The notes: generated by a model not told the origin, from the letters alone. DNA of 64,000 nucleotides from Haloprofundus halobius (GCF_020097835.1 NZ_CP083666.1:2480001-2544000); one strand, 5' to 3'. Positions 17,356-26,198 are shown, counted from the stretch's first letter. Made by a program: numbers and translations.

Positions 17356-17490
17356 TTACGGTCCGTTGGTGCAGAACGCGTTGTTCGCCGCCACGGCCCC
17401 CGCCTGCGAGAGCAGGAGCGTCATCGTGAACAGGACGCCGATCATTCGTGGGTGGTCGCGCAGGTAACTTGCGATTGGGTGTTCGCTCAT
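17356..17490 (-). CDS. DUF7503 membrane microprotein
   Basis: 44-residue product: MSEHPIASYLRDHPRMIGV, then a hydrophobic segment LFTMTLLLSQAGAVAA (about 20-36) and the tail NNAFCTNGP. It matches the haloarchaeal DUF7503 pattern (charged start with HPRMIGVLF, one membrane helix, QAG, short polar end). Its stop codon directly abuts the TGA of the CHAT gene, so the two genes are convergent with no spacer. A TATA-like run at 17515-17524 gives a leaderless transcript. Too short for automatic ORF calling at 60 residues. Function unknown. Confidence 0.82.
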   Translation of the reverse strand: MSEHPIASYLRDHPRMIGVLFTMTLLLSQAGAVAANNAFCTNGP

Positions 17491-17514
17491 GTACATCAAC
17501 CACGAGACGCGCTG

Positions 17515-17524
17515 CTATAATTTA
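17515..17524 (-). promoter_or_regulatory. TATA-like box of DUF7503
   Basis: On the minus strand taaattatag lies 25-34 nt before the ATG at 17490. It is part of a very AT-rich block (17510-17570) unlike the rest of the window, which may also promote rightward transcription of the HTH_10 gene at 17772. Confidence 0.55.
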
Positions 17525-17771
17525 ATTAACTAAATTTATCTTATAAATTTATAGTGCTAAAAAAGATAACACTTTGGGAGCGAGTGTAACGGCTCGAACG
17601 AGGAAAAGATATCCCTTGAGTGGGCGCCTCCAGTACTGGTCCCCGTCGGGTGACAAACTGCGACTACGGCGTACACCGACGCGAAGGGATGGGTCGTCCA
17701 GTCGCCGCGGTGAGAACGAGAGCCAAACACCTCGGCTCTTCACTTTTCCCGCTCGGTCCGGTACCCTTCCT

Positions 17772-18434
17772 ATGGGAATCGTCGCCGAGTTCTCGATACC
17801 GGCCGAGTCGTTCGCGTTCTCCCGGGCATTCGACCGCCTCCCCGACCTCGTCGTCGAGGTCGACCGCCTCGCGACACACAGCCGCGAGTGGGTGCTCCCG
17901 TTTCTCTGGATGTCCACCGAGAACGGGTCGGCGGAGACGGTCCGAGAGGCGGTCGACGACGACCCGACGGTGGAGGAACTCACCGTCGTCGACGAGTGGG
18001 AGTCGGTCGCGCTCTACAACGTCCACTGGAGCGAGGCGGTCCAACAGTTGATCGACGAGATTATCGACCAACACGGCATCGTCCTCTCGGCGACCGCGCA
18101 CGACCGCCGGTGGTCGCTCACGCTGCGGTTCGTCAACCGGTCGATGCTCGACGACTTCCAGACGTACTTCGACGAACACGGCCAGGGGTTCGAGCTGGAA
18201 CGCATCCACGAGATGCGAGGACCCAAACAGCGCGAGTTCGGCCTGACGCCGCCGCAGCGAGAGACGCTCGTCGCCGCCTTCGAGATGGGTTACTTCACCG
18301 TTCCGCGGGAGACGAACATCACCGAACTGGCCGACGAACTCGGCGTCTCGCCGAACGCCGTCTCCCAGCGGTTGCGACGCGCGACCGCGAGCCTCGTGGA
18401 GAACGCGCTCCTGGTCGATCGCAGGATACGGTGA
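17772..18434 (+). CDS. Bat-type HTH_10 transcriptional regulator, copy B
   Basis: 220-residue paralog of the protein encoded at 12009-12674: it opens MGIVAEFSIPAESFAFSRAFDRLPDLVVEVDRL against MSVIAEFTVDADDFALHHAL in copy A. It ends in the same HTH_10 (LTPPQRETLVAAFEMGYFTVPRETNITELADELGVSPNAVSQRLRR, about 160-205). The start at 17772 is used because homology begins there; about 200 nt of leader separate it from the AT-rich block. A DUF7344 gene follows 99 bp later. It lies just beyond the CHAT/DUF7503 genes and is a candidate regulator of them. Confidence 0.9.
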   Translation: MGIVAEFSIPAESFAFSRAFDRLPDLVVEVDRLATHSREWVLPFLWMSTENGSAETVREAVDDDPTVEELTVVDEWESVALYNVHWSEAVQQLIDEIIDQHGIVLSATAHDRRWSLTLRFVNRSMLDDFQTYFDEHGQGFELERIHEMRGPKQREFGLTPPQRETLVAAFEMGYFTVPRETNITELADELGVSPNAVSQRLRRATASLVENALLVDRRIR

Positions 18435-18533
18435 GGGTGACGGCACTACTGACGATGCGCGTAACCGAATCCGTCGGCGACCTTCAGAGTTGAGGGTGTG
18501 TCCTCATGGGAGTTGAACACTTGAGTGACCTGT

Positions 18534-18911
18534 ATGAACGAATCGACGGTGGCGGATCACTCCGAGAAGACCGGACTCGACGCGGACGGTTGGAACGAAC
18601 TGTTCGACGTGCTCGTCGCCGACTGTCGCCGGAAGGCGTTCCTCGAACTCGCCGACTTCGGAGCGCCGTTGTCGGTCGACGAACTGGCACAGAGGGTCTT
18701 CGAGCGGCGTGACTGGGACGCCAACGGGGGCCAGACGCAGGGCGACGAGTCGCCGACCGAGCGCATCCAGCGGCTCCGAATCGAACTCTACCACGTTCAC
18801 CTGCCGAAGTTGGCAGCCGCGAATCTCGTCACGTTCGACCACGAGACGGGACGAGTCTCGCCGGGCGAGCGAACGGACATCGGCGTCGACTTCCTCGACG
18901 AACTCCTGTAG
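18534..18911 (+). CDS. DUF7344 winged-helix-like protein, copy B
   Basis: 125-residue paralog of the product of 12753-13091. Helical half: LFDVLVADCRRKAFLELADFGAPLSVDELAQRVF; recognition half: RIELYHVHLPKLAAANLVTFDHETGRVSPGE. The conserved HVHLPKL block aligns with HIHLPKL of copy A. The ATG at 18534 is preferred over an upstream GTG at 18525. It carries an acidic insertion (NGGQTQGDESPTE) before the recognition helix. Presumed DNA-binding partner of the upstream HTH_10 regulator; targets unknown. Confidence 0.85.
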   Translation: MNESTVADHSEKTGLDADGWNELFDVLVADCRRKAFLELADFGAPLSVDELAQRVFERRDWDANGGQTQGDESPTERIQRLRIELYHVHLPKLAAANLVTFDHETGRVSPGERTDIGVDFLDELL

Positions 18912-18972
18912 TCGCGGAGCGCCGTCGCTGCGGAGCGACGAGATTTTGAGCGGCTGCGACCACGCTCTATGC

Positions 18973-19260
18973 GTGAGCGACGTTCCAGAACGACCGGAGT
19001 CGGGCGGCCTCGTGGAGGCGCTATCGGTCCCGCAGCACGCGAAAGTCGGCGTCGCGTCGGGCCTGCTCTTGGCGCTCTGCGCGTATCTCTTTCGGGTACT
19101 CGAACTGTTCGGTCCCTTCGGAGGGACCCAGCAGTTCCCGGTCGTCGGTCCCGAGGGATGGTTTCTGCTGCTGGCGTTCGTGCTCGCGACGACGACGGCG
19201 ATGCTCGTCACGGCCGCGTTGACCGTCGTCTCGGCGTATCGGCTCGCGCGCGAACTCTGA
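18973..19260 (+). CDS. small haloarchaeal membrane protein, DUF7536-like
   Basis: 95 residues from a GTG start. A short polar N-terminus (SDVPERPESGGLVEALSVPQHAKVG) is followed by two or three membrane segments: ASGLLLALCAYLFRVLELF, and PEGWFLLLAFVLATTTAMLVTAALTVVSAYRLA. The pattern resembles a haloarchaeal family I associate with DUF7536, but that name is not certain. No function is known. It is convergent with the PhoU-domain gene, 28 bp apart. Confidence 0.7.
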   Translation: MSDVPERPESGGLVEALSVPQHAKVGVASGLLLALCAYLFRVLELFGPFGGTQQFPVVGPEGWFLLLAFVLATTTAMLVTAALTVVSAYRLAREL

Positions 19261-19288
19261 CCGGAAGTCGCGCGTACTCGCTCCGGTT

Positions 19289-20527
19289 CTACTCGAACTC
19301 CCGTGGGTCCCCCGCGAGTTCGCTCAGACGCTCTGCGCCCGCGCGGGTCCCTTTCGCGATGATGACGTCTCCGGCGTGGATTTCGGTCGTCGGCCCCGGC
19401 GAGACGACCCACTCGCCGCCGTCTCGCTCCTCGTCGGTCTGAGGGCGGCGGACGGCGATGACGCGCATCCCCGTCTCCGTCTTCACCATCCGCTCGGCGA
19501 GCGTCGCGTCCGCGAGCGTGCTCCCCTCGCCGACGGCGAGGCGGACGAGTATCTCGTCGGACTCCTCGACGGCGGCGGCGACGACGGGGTGGGTGTCCAG
19601 TCCTCGAAGAACGCCCTCGCTGATTTCGAGGGCGGCGTCGCTTATCTCCTCGGTGGCGGTGGCCAGATGCACGAGGCCGCGAAGCGAGATGGGGTCTTCG
19701 ACCCGGGCGGCGGCGCGGAGCACCCACGCCTCGAAGCGCGACTGGAGCGCGTCGACTTCGGCCTCCAGTTCGTGGACCTCCTCGGCGACGCCCTCGCTGT
19801 CGAACAGCACCGCGCCGTAGGCGAGGTCGACGGCGAGTTCGCTCATGTTCTTCATCAGCACGATGGAGTCGACGGCCCGCCCCAGGTCGTCGATCGTCGG
19901 GTCCGGCGCGTCCGGCGCTTCGTACGGGTCGCCCGTCACCGTCTCGTAGACGGTGTCGAGTCCCTCCGAGCGGCCTCTAAGGATGACGACGTCGCCCGCC
20001 TGTAGCGTCGCCTCCGGACCGGGGTTCGTCAACCATCCCGTCTTCCCGGTCGGTTGGGCCTGTCGGATGGCGATGACGCGCACGCCGGTTTCGGTCTCCA
20101 TGTTTATCTCTTCGAGCGTCCGCCCGTCGTAGGGCGTCCCCTCGGCGAGTTCGGCGCGAACGACCACTTCGACGGCCTCCGGAAGCGCCGCGCGCATCGC
20201 CTCGGGGAGACCGATATCTTCGAGAACGATTTTGGCGATGTCGCCGGCGGCGTCGGCGATTTTCTCCGCCGCGCCGACGACGCCGAGGACGGGCGCGAGC
20301 GCCTCCGCGTCCTCGGGATTTCGCGCCGACATCAGGAGGCTCATGCGCGCTTTGAGTTGCAGGATATCCATCTGCTCTTCGAGCACCAACACCTCGGCGG
20401 CGAGCGGGTCGCTGCCGTGCAGCACGGCGGAGTACGAGAGGTCGATGAGCAGTTCCGCGGTGTCTTTCATCTCCGAGAGCACCGCTTTCACGCTCACGGG
20501 TTCGTAGTTGACCTCTCGGGGGTCCAT
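19289..20527 (-). CDS. PhoU and RCK_C (TrkA-C) domain protein, internally duplicated
   Basis: 412 residues built from two copies of the same module: a helical PhoU-like bundle (about 10-110 and 205-310), each followed by an RCK_C/TrkA-C beta-rich domain (about 115-195 and 315-400). The RCK_C copies align visibly: NMETETGVRVIAIRQAQ and MVKTETGMRVIAVRRPQ, then LQAGDVVILRG and IHAGDVIIAKG. RCK_C domains bind ligands such as nucleotides or ions and gate potassium or anion transporters; PhoU domains regulate phosphate uptake. A regulator of ion or phosphate transport is likely, but no transporter gene is adjacent. Confidence 0.88.
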   Translation of the reverse strand: MDPREVNYEPVSVKAVLSEMKDTAELLIDLSYSAVLHGSDPLAAEVLVLEEQMDILQLKARMSLLMSARNPEDAEALAPVLGVVGAAEKIADAAGDIAKIVLEDIGLPEAMRAALPEAVEVVVRAELAEGTPYDGRTLEEINMETETGVRVIAIRQAQPTGKTGWLTNPGPEATLQAGDVVILRGRSEGLDTVYETVTGDPYEAPDAPDPTIDDLGRAVDSIVLMKNMSELAVDLAYGAVLFDSEGVAEEVHELEAEVDALQSRFEAWVLRAAARVEDPISLRGLVHLATATEEISDAALEISEGVLRGLDTHPVVAAAVEESDEILVRLAVGEGSTLADATLAERMVKTETGMRVIAVRRPQTDEERDGGEWVVSPGPTTEIHAGDVIIAKGTRAGAERLSELAGDPREFE

Positions 20528-20650
20528 ACGCTCGGTTTCTCGGCGCGGGGGCAAAAGGGTTGTCGGGCCGTCGTGTCGACCCCCCGAAATTCCGGCAGGA
20601 GGGGCGAGAAACGGCAACGCTTTTTTGAAAGCGTCATGAACCTTCGTGAC

Positions 20651-21790
20651 ATGGCAGACGAGCTAAAGCGGGGGCTTGAAGGCGTCCTAGTCGCCGAATC
20701 CGAACTCAGTCATATCGACGGCGACGAGGGCCGTCTCATCTATCGCGGCTACACCATCGAGGACCTCGCGCGAGAGGCGAGCTACGAGGAAGTGCTCTAT
20801 CTGCTGTGGCACGGGGAACTTCCGACGCGCGGGGAACTCGACTCGTTCGCCGAATCGATGGCCGAGGAGCGACACCTCGCGGACGGCGTCTACGACGAAA
20901 TACGCGAACTCGCCGACGCCGACGAGGAACCGATGGCGGCGCTGCGCACCATCGTCTCGTCCTTTTCGGCGTACGACCCCGACGCCGACGTCGATGACGT
21001 CACCGACGAGGCGGTCAACGCCCGCAAGGGACGGCGCATTACGGCGAAAGTCCCGACGGCGCTGGCGGCGTTCAATCGCCTCCGAAACGGCGAGGAACCC
21101 GTCGAACCGCGCGAGGACCTCGGCCACGCGGCGAACTTCCTCTACATGCTCAACGACGAGGAACCCGACGAGGTGCTCGCGGAGACGTTCGACATGGCGC
21201 TCGTCCTCCACGCCGACCACGGCCTGAACGCCTCGACGTTCTCGGCGATGGTCACCGCCTCCACGCTCTCGGAACTGCACAGCGCCATCACGAGCGCTGT
21301 CGGCACGCTCTCGGGGAGCCTCCACGGCGGCGCGAACGCCAACGTGATGAAGATGTTGAAGGAGGTCGACGAGAGCGACCGCGACCCGACCGAGTGGGTG
21401 AAAAAGGCCCTCGACGAGGGTCGTCGCGTCCCCGGTTTCGGCCACCGCGTCTACAACGTGAAGGACCCGCGTGCGAAGATTCTCGGCGAGAAATCCGAGG
21501 AACTCGGCGAGGCCGCGGGCGACACGAAGTGGTACGAGATGAGCGCCGCCGTCGAGGAGTACATCTCCGAGGAGAAGGGTCTCGCGCCGAACGTCGACTT
21601 CTACTCGGCGTCGACGTACTACCAGATGGGAATCCCCATCGACATCTACACGCCCATCTTCGCGCTCTCGCGCGTCGGCGGCTGGATAGCGCACGTCCTC
21701 GAACAGTACGACGACAACCGTCTCATCCGGCCTCGCGCCCGCTACGTCGGCGACGAAGACAACGAGTGGGTCGGCATCGACGAGCGGTAG
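20651..21790 (+). CDS. citrate synthase
   Basis: 379-residue enzyme condensing oxaloacetate and acetyl-CoA to citrate at the entry of the TCA cycle. The catalytic triad can be placed: His225 in GSLHGGANANVM, His265 in PGFGHRVYNVKDPRA and Asp316 in NVDFYSASTYYQMG. The length fits the archaeal/type II-short citrate synthase rather than 2-methylcitrate synthase, although the two cannot be wholly separated by eye. The start at 20651 is chosen because a TATA-like run (20621-20630) lies 21-30 nt upstream; an ATG at 20636 would be too close to it. Confidence 0.94.
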   Translation: MADELKRGLEGVLVAESELSHIDGDEGRLIYRGYTIEDLAREASYEEVLYLLWHGELPTRGELDSFAESMAEERHLADGVYDEIRELADADEEPMAALRTIVSSFSAYDPDADVDDVTDEAVNARKGRRITAKVPTALAAFNRLRNGEEPVEPREDLGHAANFLYMLNDEEPDEVLAETFDMALVLHADHGLNASTFSAMVTASTLSELHSAITSAVGTLSGSLHGGANANVMKMLKEVDESDRDPTEWVKKALDEGRRVPGFGHRVYNVKDPRAKILGEKSEELGEAAGDTKWYEMSAAVEEYISEEKGLAPNVDFYSASTYYQMGIPIDIYTPIFALSRVGGWIAHVLEQYDDNRLIRPRARYVGDEDNEWVGIDER

Positions 21791-22014
21791 TCCTCACGGC
21801 CCACTCTCCGAGAGCGAACGCAGTAAGCGACCGGCCGCGGCACGGACCGAAGGGAGTACCGCGGTTTTGTTCGAGCTTTTACCGAGCGTTTTTGCTTCAG
21901 CGTTTGTCGACGCCTCTCACGCTCGCGGTCGTCGAGGCGGTGGAATCACACGTTGTTTCGCGATAACCGCCGACTGACAGTTCAACGGCCGCGAATTCCA
22001 TCGAGCCACAAGGG

Positions 22015-22028
22015 TTTTAAATATAAAC
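22015..22028 (+). promoter_or_regulatory. TATA box of the 80-residue protein gene
   Basis: tttaaatataaacg lies 18-31 nt before the ATG at 22046, a strong leaderless promoter. Confidence 0.55.
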
Positions 22029-22045
22029 GGCTTATCCGCCGGTGC

Positions 22046-22288
22046 ATGGCACAACGACGCGTCGACACCGACGAGATGAAGCAGCGAGCGAAAGTTCGAG
22101 CCAAGGCAGAGGCCGACAAACAAGCGGAGGTGCTCCGCTCGCGATTCGGCGAGCTCGCCGTCGAGGCCGCCGAGGAGTACTTCCCCGAACAGTACCAGCG
22201 TCGCCGTCGTGGGGACATGGCGAAGGCGTTCACCGCGGGTGTCGCAGTAGGCGTGCTGTCGCGGTGGGCGTTCAAACGACAGCGGTAA
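22046..22288 (+). CDS. conserved small basic/amphipathic protein
   Basis: 80 residues. A long charged helix (DTDEMKQRAKVRAKAEADKQAEVLRSRFGELAVEAAEEYF, about 7-47) is followed by an arginine-rich patch (QRRRRGD) and a short hydrophobic stretch AFTAGVAVGVLSRWAF near the C-terminus. The helix could be a coiled coil, and the end could touch the membrane. I do not recognise the family. Its strong promoter argues that it is expressed. It lies alone between citrate synthase and the multi-PAS regulator. Confidence 0.6.
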   Translation: MAQRRVDTDEMKQRAKVRAKAEADKQAEVLRSRFGELAVEAAEEYFPEQYQRRRRGDMAKAFTAGVAVGVLSRWAFKRQR

Positions 22289-22467
22289 CGTCGACCACCC
22301 GTTCTCGTTTCTTTCGCTCCCCGACTCAGCGATGACGTCGGGAGAGTGTCCGTCGTTCACGCGCCGTGATCATCCAGTCCGGCCGCTTCCGATAACTGAC
22401 CAATCACCGAGAGTGTAATATCGCGCACACACAGCGTTTTTGTCCACGGCGCGAGGACAGATAGTCG

Positions 22468-25400
22468 ATGAACGACAGGGCCACTGTGGCGACGGAGCTA
22501 CAGTTTCAGACGTTGCTCGAACACGCCGAAGGGGTCGCGGTGTTCGTTCTGGATGTCGACGGGCGGGTCGTGTCGTGGAACGCCGGGGCAGAACGAATGA
22601 CGGGTCGAAAGGCGGACGACGTCGTCGGGCAGTCGTTGTCGGGCGTCTACCGGCCGCGAACGGAGACCGAGACGCCGGCGGCGCTCTGCGACGCCGCGAA
22701 ACGAGACGGACGGGCCGATTCCGTGGGGTGGTGCCGTCGAAAAGGCGGAGAGCGATACGGCGTCGAGTTGGAGCTTCGTCCGATCGAAATCGAGACGGGA
22801 GACCGGGTCGTCGCCGTACTGCGCGGCGCGCAGGTCGGAGACATCGACGAGAGCGATATCGACGAAACCGATATCAGCGAGACTGACGGCGCCGCGAGCG
22901 ACACCGACTGGAGCGACGACGCGAACGACGACAAGACGTACGTGCCGACGGACACCGACATCTCGAACGGGCTGTTCGAGGTGGCCGAGGAAGCGCTCTA
23001 CCGACTCGACACCGACGGGCAGTTCGTCACGGTTTCGGAGGGCGTCGCCTCGATAACGGGGTACAGTCAAGAGGAACTGCTCGGCGAACACGTTTCGCGG
23101 CTGTTCGACGCCGAGACCGCCGACCGACTGCACCCGCTCGACGGGTCCGCGGCCGCCCCCGGCGACGCCGGGGCGCAGACGACGGCGGCGACGCTGGAGA
23201 CGGTGGACGGCTCCCTCGTCCGCTGCGAGATTCGGAGTCGAGTGATCGGCTCGGACCGCCGAGTCCGAGGGAGCGTCGGCGTCATCGAGAGCGTCTCCGA
23301 GCGCGTCGGCGACATCTCGACACCGGAACACCGGCGCGAGGTGGTTCAGCGACTGCTCGACACCGCACCGGTCGCACTCGCGGTCAGGGAGAGTCGGACG
23401 GGCGTCACGCTCGGCAACGCGAGGGGTCGGGAGCTGTTCGGTCTCGCGGCCGAAGACGACTCGCAGGCGGCGGAACCGTCGGTTCGCTTCTTCGACGCCG
23501 AGGGAGAGCCGATGGCCGTCGACGACCGGCCGATACGTCGCGCCGAGCGAACGCTCGAACCCGTGTACGGCGAGGAACTCTCGGTCGAACGGGCGGGAGG
23601 CAGTCGCCGGTCGTTCCGCGTCGACGCCGTTCCCGTGACCGACGAGGCGGGCGAACTCAGACACGTCGTCGCCGCCGCTGAAGACATCACAGAGCGGAGG
23701 CGGCAGACGGAGACGCTTCGGCGACAGCGACGACAGCTCCGAGCGGAACTGAGCGAAGTGTTCGGTCGGATGACCGACGCGGTGTTCGCACTCGACACGG
23801 AGTGGCGCTTCACGTACGTCAACGAGACGGGCGAGAAACTGCTCCGCCACACGGAGGAGGAACTGCTCGGCGAGTCCGTCTGGGAGGCGTTTCCGGACGC
23901 GCTCGGTACGACGTTCGAGACGGAGTATCGGGAGGTGATGCGTCGACAGGAGTCGACGACGTTCGTCGAGTACTTCCCGCCGCTTTCGACGTGGTTCGAG
24001 GTTCGGGCGTACCCCTCGGAGACCGGCGTCTCCGTCTACTTCCGGGACGTCACCGACGAGCGTCAGCGCGAACAGAAACTCGAACAGTACGAAGCCATCG
24101 TCGAGACGGTGGACGACGCGGTGTACGTCGTCGACGAAGAGTCGCGGTTCACCGCCGTGAACGACGAGTTCGTCTCGTTAGTGGGGTACTCGCGTTCGGA
24201 ACTGCTCGGGTCGAAGAGCGAACTGCTCTGCGACGACGACATCGGAGAGACTATCGAGCAGTCGACTCGCGAACAGTTCGACGGCGACCGACCGAGAGCC
24301 GTCGTCGAGAGTCTCATCCGGCGGCGCGACGGCAGCGTCTTCCCGGCCGCGACGACAGTTACCCCGTTCCCCGGCGACGACGGCGGGTTTGGGCGCATCG
24401 GCGTCGTCCGCGACATCAGCGAGCACAGAGAGCGCGAACGGCAACTCGAATCGCTCTCGAAAGCCGCCGAGCGGCTGCTCGACGCGGACTCCCAGCGGGA
24501 GATAGCGACCATCGCCGTCGACACCGCGGAGGTGGTCCTCGACGGCCCGTTCGTCTCTGTCGCGCTGTACGACGAGGACAGCGGCGCGCTTCGCCCGCAG
24601 ATCGAATCGATGGGCGACGAACGGCTCGCCGACATCGAACGGCTGCTCGACCCGGAGACGGAGCTCGCCTGGCGAGCGTACGCCGACGGCGAGCGGTACG
24701 TCTTCGAGGACGTCGAGCCCGTCGACGACGGTGCCGCCTACTTCGACGTCGTCGCCCACCCGCTCGGTGGTCACGGCGTCTTCCTCCTCGGAGGGAGTCC
24801 GACCCCGGAGGCGACGAGTTTCGTCCGCATCCTCGCGGCGAACACCGAGTCGGCACTCGACCGGGGCGACCGGGAGTCGCGCCTCGTCGAACAGCAGGCG
24901 CAACTCCGCGAGCAGAGCCAGACGCTCGGTCGTCTCAACCGCGTCAACGGGGTCACGCGACAGATCCTCCGGACGCTCGTCGACGCCACCTCCCGCCCGG
25001 AGATAGAGCAATCGGTCTGCGAGCAGTTGACGACCACGGGGCCGTACCGGTTCGCGTGGATCGGCGACCACGACATCGTCGACGACACCGTCACGCCCCG
25101 GACGTCCGCCGGGTTCGAGAACGGTTACCTCTCGGAACTGCGAGCGCTCACAGACCGGGCGCACCCGTCAGTTCGGGCGGTCGAGGCTGCGGACCCCGTC
25201 GTCGTCGACAACCTCCACCACGACCCGCCGTTCGACCCGTGGCGCAGCGAGGCGCTGAAGCGCGGTTACCAGTCGCTCATCTGTCTCCCCTTACGCTACC
25301 ACGGTACGTCGTACGGCGTGCTCTGCGTGTACGCCGACCGGCCGGGCGTGTTCGACGAGATGGAGCGGTCGGTGCTGCGCGAACTGGGCAACACGACGGC

Positions 25401-26106
25401 GTACGCCATCAACGCCGCCGAGAGCAAACGAAGCCTCGTCGGCGACTCCGACGTCGAACTCGAACTCACGGTCGAAGACGACTCCATCTCGTATCTCCGC
25501 GCGAGCGAGGAACTGGGCTGTTCGCTCGAACTCGACGACCTGGTCACGCTGGAGGAAGGCGGCCTCCGAGCCGTCTTCACCGCTCACGGGGTGGACTCGG
25601 AATCGGTCGTCGCGTACACGAAGCAGACGCTGGACGTCCGCGACCTCCGTCTCGTCGACGAGGGTGGCGCGGACACCGTCTTCGAGTGCACCGTCGGCGT
25701 CGAGCACATCTTCCAGACGTTCGTCGACCACGGCGTCGTCCCGCGACGGTTCGACGCCGCCGACGGCGTCGGACGCGTCACGGTCATCGTCTCCGACCAG
25801 TTCGACGTCAGGTCGTTCGTCGAGACGCTGCGGGCGCGGTACGACCGCGTCGAACTGACCGCCCGCCGGGAACGAGAGCGGGAGTCGCCGACGCTCGGCG
25901 AGGTGCGCACGAAGTTGAAAGCGCAACTCACCGACCGGCAGCAGGAGGCGCTGGAGACGGCGTTTTCGAACGGGTTCTTCGAGTCGCCGCGGACGAGCAC
26001 CGAGCGCGAAATCGCCGACCGCCTCAACATCGCTCAGTCCACGCTCAACGGCCATCTCCGGGCCGCACAGCGGAAAGTGCTCGAATACCTCTACGAGTCC
26101 GACTGA
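22468..26106 (+). CDS. multi-PAS/GAF bacterio-opsin activator-like regulator
   Basis: 1212 residues. PAS domains begin near residues 12, 170, 295, 430 and 540 (for example FQTLLEHAEGVAVFVLDVDGRVVSWN and YEAIVETVDDAVYVVDEESRFTAVND). GAF domains lie near 660-800 and 815-970 (LICLPLRYHGTSYGVLCVYADRPGVFDE). A Bat-specific region (about 985-1140) and a C-terminal HTH_10 (LTDRQQEALETAFSNGFFESPRTSTEREIADRLNIAQSTLNGHL) close the protein. There is no histidine kinase or receiver. An acidic linker with repeating SDIDETDI units (about 130-165) separates PAS1 and PAS2. A one-component sensor for light, redox or a small ligand that binds DNA directly; no target is evident. A HalOD1 gene follows. Confidence 0.9.
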   Translation: MNDRATVATELQFQTLLEHAEGVAVFVLDVDGRVVSWNAGAERMTGRKADDVVGQSLSGVYRPRTETETPAALCDAAKRDGRADSVGWCRRKGGERYGVELELRPIEIETGDRVVAVLRGAQVGDIDESDIDETDISETDGAASDTDWSDDANDDKTYVPTDTDISNGLFEVAEEALYRLDTDGQFVTVSEGVASITGYSQEELLGEHVSRLFDAETADRLHPLDGSAAAPGDAGAQTTAATLETVDGSLVRCEIRSRVIGSDRRVRGSVGVIESVSERVGDISTPEHRREVVQRLLDTAPVALAVRESRTGVTLGNARGRELFGLAAEDDSQAAEPSVRFFDAEGEPMAVDDRPIRRAERTLEPVYGEELSVERAGGSRRSFRVDAVPVTDEAGELRHVVAAAEDITERRRQTETLRRQRRQLRAELSEVFGRMTDAVFALDTEWRFTYVNETGEKLLRHTEEELLGESVWEAFPDALGTTFETEYREVMRRQESTTFVEYFPPLSTWFEVRAYPSETGVSVYFRDVTDERQREQKLEQYEAIVETVDDAVYVVDEESRFTAVNDEFVSLVGYSRSELLGSKSELLCDDDIGETIEQSTREQFDGDRPRAVVESLIRRRDGSVFPAATTVTPFPGDDGGFGRIGVVRDISEHRERERQLESLSKAAERLLDADSQREIATIAVDTAEVVLDGPFVSVALYDEDSGALRPQIESMGDERLADIERLLDPETELAWRAYADGERYVFEDVEPVDDGAAYFDVVAHPLGGHGVFLLGGSPTPEATSFVRILAANTESALDRGDRESRLVEQQAQLREQSQTLGRLNRVNGVTRQILRTLVDATSRPEIEQSVCEQLTTTGPYRFAWIGDHDIVDDTVTPRTSAGFENGYLSELRALTDRAHPSVRAVEAADPVVVDNLHHDPPFDPWRSEALKRGYQSLICLPLRYHGTSYGVLCVYADRPGVFDEMERSVLRELGNTTAYAINAAESKRSLVGDSDVELELTVEDDSISYLRASEELGCSLELDDLVTLEEGGLRAVFTAHGVDSESVVAYTKQTLDVRDLRLVDEGGADTVFECTVGVEHIFQTFVDHGVVPRRFDAADGVGRVTVIVSDQFDVRSFVETLRARYDRVELTARRERERESPTLGEVRTKLKAQLTDRQQEALETAFSNGFFESPRTSTEREIADRLNIAQSTLNGHLRAAQRKVLEYLYESD

Positions 26107-26198
26107 GCGCTCCCCTATCAGTATCGCCCCCGAGCGGCCGAACGCCGATGTGGATAGTGGAATATCACATGGGGCTGGATAGCGTATAAAAAACAGGA

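Noticed and set aside
23802-26189. 795-codon frame within the multi-PAS gene
   Set aside because: Same-strand shadow in another frame, Arg-rich, while the real frame shows clear PAS, GAF and HTH domains.
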